12,417 nucleotides of DNA from Planctomycetaceae bacterium (GTDB lineage: Bacteria > Planctomycetota > Planctomycetia > Pirellulales > UBA1268). The stretch spans positions 1-12,417 of the forward strand of contig CANETO010000021.1 in the NCBI GenBank assembly GCA_947440895.1. The letters run 5' to 3'. The notes below the pieces were generated by a model, which saw nothing but the letters and a program-made list of their open reading frames with translations, was not told the DNA's origin and ran no database searches. Shown one piece after another: positions 7,048 to 12,417 of this stretch. The position numbers and the translations under genes are program-made. The first letter of the stretch is position 1. The number at the start of each line of letters is the position of its first letter.

Positions 7048-8358
7048 TTACCGTTCGATCACCGGACTGCCGAACCGCACCGCTCCGCCGATGCCACCGC
7101 CGGGCACAAAATCGACGGTCACCGTCAGCCGTCGCCCATCCGTCAGATCGACGTCGATCGGTATCCCCATACCTGCCTGCGCCGGGGCCGTGCCCGCGTT
7201 GGCCTCGCCGGAGCCCGCCGTGGCGTCGATCTGCTGCCGAAACACTTCGCGGTCATCGACCGCCACGGCCACCACGGCTGCTTCCGCAGCCTGCGGACCG
7301 GCCGCCGCCGTGACGACGGCACGAAACCGCCGGCTGTCGGCAGGCAATCGCCAGATGGCAACAGTCCGCGGCCGCATGATGATGCTCGCCGCCGCTGGCG
7401 GTGCTGTCTCTGGGGCTGCTTCGCTGGGATCAATGATCCGAGGCGCAAAAAAGGCGGCCAGCACGTCGGTGCGTGCCGTCTTTTCAGCAGTTGTTCCTCC
7501 AGGAACCAGTCCGCCAAACCAGGGCTCCACCGTGACTTTGTCCGCGGTCAGGCTGGCGAGTGTCACAATGCGGCCGGCGGCATAGTCAACCGCGGAAAAC
7601 ATGGCTGCCGGCAGTCGTATCTCACCGTCGATGACGAACGCGTCGGCCGACCATTCCACCCGACTGGCCCGCAGCCCGCCCCCGGCCACGCTCACGACGG
7701 CCCTGCCCGCGGCGCCCGCCGCCGCAGACGTGTCTTCCCGGAGCCATTGGAGGCCGAGCACCTTCGACCGCTTGACGGGGATCGTTTCTTCTTCGAGCAC
7801 CACGGTGACCGTGTCGGCCGAGACGCCCGTGATGGCACACTCCACGAATTCGTAGCTCGCGTCGGAGCCGACGACGACCAGATCGCTTTCCGTGCCTTCC
7901 GGAATCGCTTCCTGCCATGCCGGTGTGGCAGCGGCTGCGGTTCCTACCGGCCGCCAGGCAATGGAACGGATCCGGCCGGCCGGCAGTTCGATCTGTCCTT
8001 CGGGGCGTATCACCACGGCCGGCTGGCTGCCGTCCCACGCAACGTCAGTGCCGGAGAGCGTCGAGCCATCGATCATCGTGAGCACGAGCGTGTGGCTGTT
8101 CGTGGTCTCATCGTCTGTCCCGCCGGCCGTCCGGCGCACCGCCCGTACCCGCTCCGCTGGCAGCGACAGGATGCCGCCTTCCACGCCCGCCACGTCGACC
8201 AACCGCACCCCGTCCCCATCGATCCGTTCGAGACGTCCCGACGAGACCGAGCCGTCCCCCTGCTCCACGTCCACGAGCAGCGGTGCCGTCGCCGTTGCCA
8301 CGGGCGGCACCATCATCAAAACGACCCACGAGAGCGTGGCCAGGCAGATGCTTCGCAC
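7048..8358 (-). CDS. Secreted beta-repeat protein with NPCBM-like C-terminal domain
   Basis: This 436-aa exported protein of unknown function has a signal peptide over about 1-25 (SWVVLMMVPPVATATA). Residues 28-265 hold four degenerate copies of a roughly 45-aa beta-rich module of the form DGS-x-L-x-G ... I-x-LP-x-x-RI-x-x-I/V. The copies are near 30-76 (ILSLPAERVRAVRR), 92-136 (IELPAGRIRSIAWR), 163-206 (IPVKRSKVLGLQWLR) and 222-268 (IRLPAAMFSAVDY). Residues 330-436 resemble the NPCBM/NEW2 carbohydrate-binding-like fold: RFRAVVTAAAG, then VAVDDREVFRQQI, then LTDGRRLTVTVDF. That assignment is tentative. The start is GTG, sharing one base with the upstream TAG (TAGTG), with GAGGAG 8 nt before it. 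No ATG start would keep the signal peptide. It may bind glycan or wall material, or be structural. Confidence 0.85.
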   Translation of the reverse strand: MRSICLATLSWVVLMMVPPVATATAPLLVDVEQGDGSVSSGRLERIDGDGVRLVDVAGVEGGILSLPAERVRAVRRTAGGTDDETTNSHTLVLTMIDGSTLSGTDVAWDGSQPAVVIRPEGQIELPAGRIRSIAWRPVGTAAAATPAWQEAIPEGTESDLVVVGSDASYEFVECAITGVSADTVTVVLEEETIPVKRSKVLGLQWLREDTSAAAGAAGRAVVSVAGGGLRASRVEWSADAFVIDGEIRLPAAMFSAVDYAAGRIVTLASLTADKVTVEPWFGGLVPGGTTAEKTARTDVLAAFFAPRIIDPSEAAPETAPPAAASIIMRPRTVAIWRLPADSRRFRAVVTAAAGPQAAEAAVVAVAVDDREVFRQQIDATAGSGEANAGTAPAQAGMGIPIDVDLTDGRRLTVTVDFVPGGGIGGAVRFGSPVIER

Positions 8359-9482
8359 TACCGCTTCTCCTCGCCGGAGGCCAGCCGTTTGAAATACTGT
8401 TCGATCGCCTCGCGGTAGTGTGCCGGAAACTCCCTGCCGATCTGCTGCAAGGCCTCTTCACGTTCGTGGGGGGGCAGTTTGCCCCAGCCGTCGGAGTCGC
8501 CGAGGTCCCGCTTGGTGACCTCGCCGGCGCCCTTGCCACCGGCGATGCGACTGTCGTCCATCGGCGTTCCGTTGCCGCTGCGGCCGCCACCGCCGGCACC
8601 ACCCGATGACTGGCTCTGTTGTTGCTGCTGCTGTTGCTGTTCGATCGCCTTGATCATCTTGTCGAGTGAATCGATCACGCCATCCTGCACGGCGAGTGTC
8701 TTCGGACCGGGACGACCCAGATCAAGCCTGCGGGTGATGTCGCGCATCCGTCTCGCGATGTGGTCGAGCGATTCGTCCTCGAGCGCCGCGATATCGGCTC
8801 GCAGCAGCCGTGCCACCCGCTCATACCGCACCGGGATCTCGCCGGAGCGTTCCAAGAGCCGGTCGAGCGATTCGATGGCGACATCCGATTCGAGCAGCCA
8901 GTGCTGGCAGGCGGCGCGATGGAACAGGAGCGTGGCAGGATCGACGGACGTGGTGGGATCGAGATCGGCCAACAGCGGGAGTCCCTCGTCGAAACGATCA
9001 CGGCGGACGCATTCCCGGCCGAGCCAGAGCCGAACAGTATCCCGCTGGAAGGGATCGGTGGCTGGGCCGTTGAGCCAGCCGATGTCGGCGGCGGCCGCTT
9101 CGGCCGCAGTGCGACCGTCCACCATGCTCTGCCGCAGGGCCGCGCAGCGGGTGTCGAGCCGGGCAAACGAATCCATCACGTGATCAAGCACATCCGCAGC
9201 CGGATCGACCGGCTGCTGCTCGGGCCAGGCTTCTCGAACGGCGGCGATCTCGTCCTTGCGGGCCTGGTCGGCAAGGGCGACCGCGTCCAGCCAGCCGTTC
9301 ATCCGGCGGCGGACTTCCGGATAGGAAGGGATCGACCAGGATGGCGGACGCTCCAGATCGCGGTCAGCCGCGTCGGCGTCTGGCTGGCCGTGCGTCGGAG
9401 CGGCCATTGCGATCTGTCCGGCAACCGCCAGCACGCCCAGGGTGGTGTTTAGAATCGCGCGAAGAAACCGGCGGGGCTCCAT
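8358..9482 (-). CDS. Secreted helical protein with poly-Gln run, planctomycete operon type
   Basis: This 374-aa exported protein has no assigned function. The signal peptide is at about 1-27 (FLRAILNTTLGVLAVAG, AMA cleavage). Residues 55-280 are mostly helical and somewhat TPR-like: FDEGLPLLADLDP (164-176), ATLLFHRAACQHWLLES (183-199), IESLDRLLERSG (203-214). An eight-Gln run (282-289) is followed by a Ser/Gly-rich linker (290-306). The tail carries EVTKRDLGDSDGWGKLPPHE (321-340) and then ALQQIGREFPAHYREAIEQY (344-363). I recall that kind of tail from planctomycete proteins encoded beside DUF4175-like genes. The ATG at 9482 is preferred over the in-frame ATG at 9539: it begins directly with a basic signal peptide and has AAAGGAT 8 nt upstream. 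The stop overlaps the next gene's GTG by one base. Confidence 0.86.
   Translation of the reverse strand: MEPRRFLRAILNTTLGVLAVAGQIAMAAPTHGQPDADAADRDLERPPSWSIPSYPEVRRRMNGWLDAVALADQARKDEIAAVREAWPEQQPVDPAADVLDHVMDSFARLDTRCAALRQSMVDGRTAAEAAAADIGWLNGPATDPFQRDTVRLWLGRECVRRDRFDEGLPLLADLDPTTSVDPATLLFHRAACQHWLLESDVAIESLDRLLERSGEIPVRYERVARLLRADIAALEDESLDHIARRMRDITRRLDLGRPGPKTLAVQDGVIDSLDKMIKAIEQQQQQQQQSQSSGGAGGGGRSGNGTPMDDSRIAGGKGAGEVTKRDLGDSDGWGKLPPHEREEALQQIGREFPAHYREAIEQYFKRLASGEEKR
8616..8639 (-). repeat. Eight-codon Gln run (CAG/CAA)
   Basis: Eight consecutive Gln codons, a mixture of CAG and CAA, encode residues 282-289 of the helical secreted protein. They sit just before a Ser/Gly-rich linker. 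The mixed codons argue that the amino-acid run is tolerated or selected and is not only a fresh trinucleotide expansion. Confidence 0.9.
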
Positions 9483-9490
9483 GCGGATCG

Positions 9491-9497
9491 ATCCTTT
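9491..9497 (-). promoter_or_regulatory. Shine-Dalgarno site setting the start of the 374-aa secreted protein
   Basis: The coding strand reads AAAGGAT, 8 nt before the ATG at 9482. This supports 9482 as the start, not the upstream in-frame ATG at 9539, which would put 19 non-signal-like residues before the signal peptide. Confidence 0.65.
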
Positions 9498-9534
9498 GAA
9501 GGGTGTCGGCGGACCGGCGTTGCGAACACAAGCA

Positions 9535-9553
9535 ATCATACCCCGCCATCATA
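9535..9553 (-). promoter_or_regulatory. Possible internal promoter: two TATGAT hexamers
   Basis: The minus strand carries TATGAT twice (9548-9553 and 9535-9540), separated by 7 nt, in the only sizeable gap of the operon. Neither has a good -35 box at 16-18 nt. They could act as alternative -10 elements for the downstream six genes, but the evidence is composition only. Confidence 0.25.
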
Positions 9554-9615
9554 TCCGCGCGGCCCGGTGGTAGGGAAAACATCGGTCAAGGGCGAGCAGA
9601 AGCCAGCCTGTCGCC

Positions 9616-11298
9616 TCACTCCGTGCGACCGGTGACGATGTCGTGGGCAGCCCGTTCGATCGTGCGCTGGCGGTCGGCAAGCCGCTCGATTGCGTCGAGC
9701 AGTTCCGGCTCATCCGCCTGTTCGGTGCCGTCGGCCAGCAGTTTGGAAAACCGCTTCGTGCGGGAGTTCACTCGCATCTGCAGCGATCGGAGCATCTTCA
9801 GTTCGGCCAGATTGTCGACCAGCGGCTGCTCCCCGGGGTCGGCGGGTCGCCCACCCTGATTGCCCTGCTGCCGTGCCTGCTGTTCCTGCTGGGCTTTTTC
9901 CAGTGCTGCCAGCATCTCTTCGAGGCTCGTCACGAGGTCCTGGAGGATGCCGCGGGTCGTGCCGCCCACGTCGCCTCGGGCCAGCCGCGCGGCGGCCTGC
10001 TCGGAGTCATCGCGGACCTGTTGGAGCGCCTCGGGAATCGCCACGGCAGAGCCGTCGTCCCGCACCAGCGTCAGGGCCTTGGCCGCGTCGATCCCGACGC
10101 CATTCTGCTCGCGTGACAGCCGCACCCCCTCCAGCTGTCGCTCGCGATCGGCTTGCGACGCCTCCGCTGCGAGCTTCTCCGCACCCGCGAGTACGGCCCG
10201 TTCGACGCGGAGCATGGTTCGCAGCCGGGTCTCGAGTTGCACGAGCAGACGCTCCACCTCCTCCTCCCGCATCTGTCGAAGAATCTCCTCCAGTTCCGCC
10301 CGCGCGGTCTCCAGCTCCTCGATCGCTTGTTCCTGCTCGTCTCGCGCGTCCCGTCGCTTGGCTTCATCGAGCTTCTCCTGCGCCTTCCGCATGCGCTGCT
10401 CGGCGGCACCAAGCCGCTGCTGCGTGCGGCGGGCCCGCGACGCCTCGTCATCGCCATCCTGCTTCTCGGCCTTCCCGTCCTCAGCCGAGCCAGGCTCGTC
10501 CTCAGCCGGTGATTCCTCGCCGCTCCCAGCCGGCTGCTCTGCCGACCCGCTTTCGGACTCTTTCCCTGACTCTTTCCCTGACTTGCCGTCGGCAGAATCG
10601 GGGTCGCTCGATTCCGGGGCCGATTCCTGTTCCTGTCCGGAGCCCTCTGCCGGCGGCGACTTCGTGTCGTCGCTGGCCTTTGGCTCCATCCGCTTGGCAA
10701 AATTGCCGATGTCGCCGGCGAGCGCACGCGTCTCCTCGGCGAGCGCCGCCTGGCGTTCTGCGAGCTGCGCCTCGCGCGTGCCCGCCTCGGTCGAACCCTC
10801 CACGTCCCGCTGGCGGGCAATCAGCTTCGAGAGCCGGCCGAGAAACTGCCGAACCTCCTCCTTCTCGCTCGCCAGTCGCTTGTCGCTGTCGCCCGATTCA
10901 AGCAGCGTGAGCAGTTCGCGGAGCGTGTCGAGTGCGCCGGTTTGGCTGGTACCAGCCTTGAGCAGCTGTCCCTTCTCGAGCAGCTGCACGATCGTGTCGA
11001 GGCGGTCGCCCATCTCGGCATCCCTCGCCTGCTCGAACACGCTCCGAAGCAGGGCTGCCCGTCGCGGATCGCTCGGCGCCAGCAGGTCAGCGAGCCGCAG
11101 GAATGTCTTTTCAAGATCGCGAAACTGCTCCGCCACCTCCTGCTCCCGGGTGGCGAGACTGCCGCCCTCCGGGGCTCCCTTGGTCACCGACGAGGCGACG
11201 GGCTCGTCCGCGGCCTGCACCGGTCCGCTGACCAAGGACAGGAGACAGACCGCCGTCAAAAACGCGGTCGCGGCGGTCGGTCGGGGGATATGTCTCAT
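9616..11298 (-). CDS. Secreted coiled-coil protein with acidic Ser/Glu-rich linker
   Basis: This 560-aa exported protein of unknown function has a signal peptide over about 1-29 (TAFLTAVCLLSLVSG, VQA cleavage). The mature part has helical segments at about 50-205, then a low-complexity, very acidic Ser/Glu/Gly linker (210-285). A strong charged coiled coil follows at about 286-395 (AEQRMRKAQEKLDEAKRRDA, then EEILRQMREEEVERLLVQLE). The last part (400-560) is also helical, with a Gln-rich stretch (470-481) and LAELKMLRSLQMRVNSRTKR (497-516). No membrane anchor is visible after the signal peptide. Its start overlaps the upstream stop by 4 nt (ATGA), with GGAG 5 nt before it, so it is translationally coupled to the DUF4175-like gene. 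The two may be partners in the periplasm or at the membrane surface. No enzymatic motif was found. Confidence 0.88.
   Translation of the reverse strand: MRHIPRPTAATAFLTAVCLLSLVSGPVQAADEPVASSVTKGAPEGGSLATREQEVAEQFRDLEKTFLRLADLLAPSDPRRAALLRSVFEQARDAEMGDRLDTIVQLLEKGQLLKAGTSQTGALDTLRELLTLLESGDSDKRLASEKEEVRQFLGRLSKLIARQRDVEGSTEAGTREAQLAERQAALAEETRALAGDIGNFAKRMEPKASDDTKSPPAEGSGQEQESAPESSDPDSADGKSGKESGKESESGSAEQPAGSGEESPAEDEPGSAEDGKAEKQDGDDEASRARRTQQRLGAAEQRMRKAQEKLDEAKRRDARDEQEQAIEELETARAELEEILRQMREEEVERLLVQLETRLRTMLRVERAVLAGAEKLAAEASQADRERQLEGVRLSREQNGVGIDAAKALTLVRDDGSAVAIPEALQQVRDDSEQAAARLARGDVGGTTRGILQDLVTSLEEMLAALEKAQQEQQARQQGNQGGRPADPGEQPLVDNLAELKMLRSLQMRVNSRTKRFSKLLADGTEQADEPELLDAIERLADRQRTIERAAHDIVTGRTE
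10556..10579. repeat. 12-bp tandem duplication in the acidic linker of the coiled-coil gene
   Basis: GACTCTTTCCCT occurs twice head to tail and is followed by a partial third copy (GACTT). It encodes GKESGKES around residues 240-248 of the 560-aa protein, in its disordered acidic linker. Confidence 0.8.
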
Positions 11299-12417
11299 GG
11301 CCGCTCCAACGCTTCTCTGGCCCGGCGCTTCTGCTGGTCGAGTGTGTCGGAGCGAATCTGTTCCTGCGTACGGATCATGCCGCGCAGCAGCTCCACCACC
11401 TCGTTGAACGACTCGAGTTCCATCATCTTATCAAGCACCTCCCGCATCCGGGCCAGCACGAGGTCGGCCCGTCGCACCAGTTCGGGTCGGCTCGTTCCCG
11501 CCCGGCAGGCTGCGGCCAGCGCAGGAAGATCTGCTGTCGACAGGGACGCGAGTGGGTCGGCGATCTGGGTGATGAGGCGGGCCTCCAGCTCCGGGGTGAT
11601 CAGCTGGTTGTTGTCGAACTCCAAGCGGATGCTTCGGAAGGCCTCGGCCAACTCGGCGGTTTCTCCGGCGGCGCGGCTGGTGGCCTCGCCCAGTCCGGAT
11701 GCTGGAGCGGGGCCGTCGGCCTCGTCGCCACCGGTAGCGGCTGCTTCATCGCGTCGCGGTGTTGCAAATCCATCGCGGGCCTGAGTGAGGTCAGCCACGC
11801 AGCTTTCATAGCGGCGGCGAAGAATGATCTCACGGGCTTCGAGCATCGCCACGAGCGACTCGGGGGTGACCACGTCGAGCGACCAGATGTCGCTCGTGCC
11901 GGCGTTCGGCTCGCCGTCGAGCGTGCAGGTATCTTTGGCCGTGACCGAGAGAGTAATCGCACGGCCGACCGTGAGACCGAGTGGTTCGAGCGGCACGACC
12001 TCGGCCGCCTCGGCAGGCAGTTCCACGACCGCATCGCCGGCCCGAACACGGGTCACGGGCAGCGATGTCTCGACGGCGTCTGCCATCGTCAGTTGGACGG
12101 TCGCCCCCGCCAGCCCGTGGTCATCGGAGATGGTGCCCACGAGCGGCACTCTGGCCCGCGGCGTGACCGCAGTGGAGATGCCGCGGAGACGGAGGGCGAC
12201 CCGGGGCGGTTCGTCCGGCAGGGCTGAGAGCACGAATGTCATCGGTTCCCGATTCACGAGGCCGTCGGTATCGGTGAACCGCACGACGATGGTGCGATCG
12301 GCATCGAGTGCCGCGATCCGGCCGACGAGAGTGCGGCGCTGGGGCATCTGCGGTTTCGAACCACCAGGTGCGTCGACAGTTGGTGCGTCGACACGTGGTG
12401 CTTTGGAAGCTGGTGCG
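11295..12417 (-). CDS. DUF4175-like envelope protein, C-terminal part (5' truncated by window edge)
   Basis: The frame is open to the right edge, so the ATG at 12347 is internal. A further 23 residues precede it in frame (ending GGSKPQ) and form a Pro/Ala repeat linker. The visible 373 residues begin with beta-rich sequence of Ig-like character: LPDEPPRVALRLRGI and VPLVGTISDDHGLAGATVQL. The DDHGL element resembles the DDYGL motif of DUF4175 and related planctomycete proteins. Then come a helical region (EAREIILRRRYESCVADL), a short low-complexity linker, and a helical C-terminus with ADLVLARMREVLDKMMELES and VVELLRGMIRTQEQIRSDTL. Full-length relatives are large proteins with N-terminal membrane segments, encoded next to MoxR/DUF58/BatA-like genes. 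Those would lie to the right, outside the window. The gene overlaps the next one by 4 nt. Confidence 0.82.
   Translation of the reverse strand, partial: APASKAPRVDAPTVDAPGGSKPQMPQRRTLVGRIAALDADRTIVVRFTDTDGLVNREPMTFVLSALPDEPPRVALRLRGISTAVTPRARVPLVGTISDDHGLAGATVQLTMADAVETSLPVTRVRAGDAVVELPAEAAEVVPLEPLGLTVGRAITLSVTAKDTCTLDGEPNAGTSDIWSLDVVTPESLVAMLEAREIILRRRYESCVADLTQARDGFATPRRDEAAATGGDEADGPAPASGLGEATSRAAGETAELAEAFRSIRLEFDNNQLITPELEARLITQIADPLASLSTADLPALAAACRAGTSRPELVRRADLVLARMREVLDKMMELESFNEVVELLRGMIRTQEQIRSDTLDQQKRRAREALERP
12367..12417. repeat. 15-bp tandem repeat running off the right edge
   Basis: Copies begin at 12367, 12382, 12397 and 12412 (the last is cut), a strict 15-nt period. The first two share GGTGCGTCGACA; the third is diverged after GGTGC. 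On the coding strand this gives pentapeptides APxVD/APxSK (APASK, APRVD, APTVD), a Pro/Ala linker in the DUF4175-like protein. Confidence 0.8.

Larger units (their letters stand above)
9483..9615. other. 133-nt intergenic gap, the largest in the leftward gene train
   Basis: This gap separates the 560-aa coiled-coil gene from the 374-aa helical protein gene. It holds the ribosome binding site of the latter, two -10-like TATGAT hexamers and a TTGACC hexamer. The TTGACC is 30 nt or more from either TATGAT, so the spacing is not that of a sigma70 promoter. No convincing terminator or small ORF was seen. Confidence 0.6.

Noticed and set aside
9483..9539. Upstream ATG at 9539 as the start of the 374-aa protein
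   Set aside because: The added 19 residues do not look like a signal peptide start, while the ATG at 9482 has AAAGGAT 8 nt upstream and begins a normal signal peptide.
9584..9612. Possible hairpin after the coiled-coil gene (GGCGA ... TCGCC followed by TTTT)
   Set aside because: The stem is only 5 bp with a loop of about 15 nt, and the T-run lies too far downstream for an intrinsic terminator.
9860..11407. A 515-codon open frame on the plus strand, rich in Ser, opposite the coiled-coil gene
   Set aside because: The Ser/Arg-rich composition is what reverse-reading Glu/Ala/Arg codons of a coiled coil produces. No domain or start signal supports it.
1..12417. Mobile elements, CRISPR arrays, tRNA or rRNA genes, defence systems
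   Set aside because: No transposase, integrase, spaced direct repeats, cloverleaf-like segments or terminal inverted repeats were found. Base composition looks uniform across the window and nothing suggests recent transfer.

Overview
The window looks like a chromosomal fragment of a planctomycete, probably from the Pirellulales. The GC content is high. The gene set is characteristic: a DUF4175-like protein followed by secreted coiled-coil proteins, an NPCBM-like protein and several HtrA-type protease-fold proteins. This placement is inferred from gene content and protein style. There is no rRNA or other phylogenetic marker in the window.

Layout: a rightward gene at the left edge (1-1118, 5' end cut off) encodes a photolyase/cryptochrome-type FAD-binding protein whose domains are in an unusual order. 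It converges, with a 19-nt gap, on a leftward gene train that fills the rest of the window (12417 to 1138). In transcription order the train is: the 3' part of a DUF4175-like protein (cut by the right edge); a 560-aa secreted coiled-coil protein; a 374-aa secreted protein with a poly-Gln run; a 436-aa secreted beta-repeat protein with an NPCBM-like C-terminus; a 640-aa HtrA/S1C protease with PDZ and an extra C-terminal domain; a 350-aa S1C-PDZ protein; a 735-aa S1C-PDZ-PDZ-alpha/beta-hydrolase protein; and an RluA-type pseudouridine synthase. Most junctions are ATGA/GTGA overlaps, a one-base TAGTG overlap, or gaps under 20 nt. The one exception is a 133-nt gap at 9483-9615. No stretch longer than 300 nt lacks a gene.

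The most striking point is in the three consecutive protease-fold proteins. The first keeps an intact His-Asp-Ser triad (H87, D118, S200). The second has lost all three residues (S77, E107, P192). The third has also lost all three (F99, G142, Y217), and its fused alpha/beta-hydrolase domain has Gly where the nucleophile Ser should be. The operon therefore appears to encode one active envelope protease with two secreted pseudoenzymes carrying PDZ domains, co-translated with several exported coiled-coil or beta-rich partners. A periplasmic complex in which the pseudoproteases act as scaffold, sensor or substrate adaptor is a reasonable but untested inference.

Six consecutive complete genes have signal peptides, so the train mainly serves the cell envelope. 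The RluA-like enzyme at its end is cytoplasmic and probably only shares the transcript. No tRNA, rRNA, CRISPR array, insertion sequence or integrase was seen.
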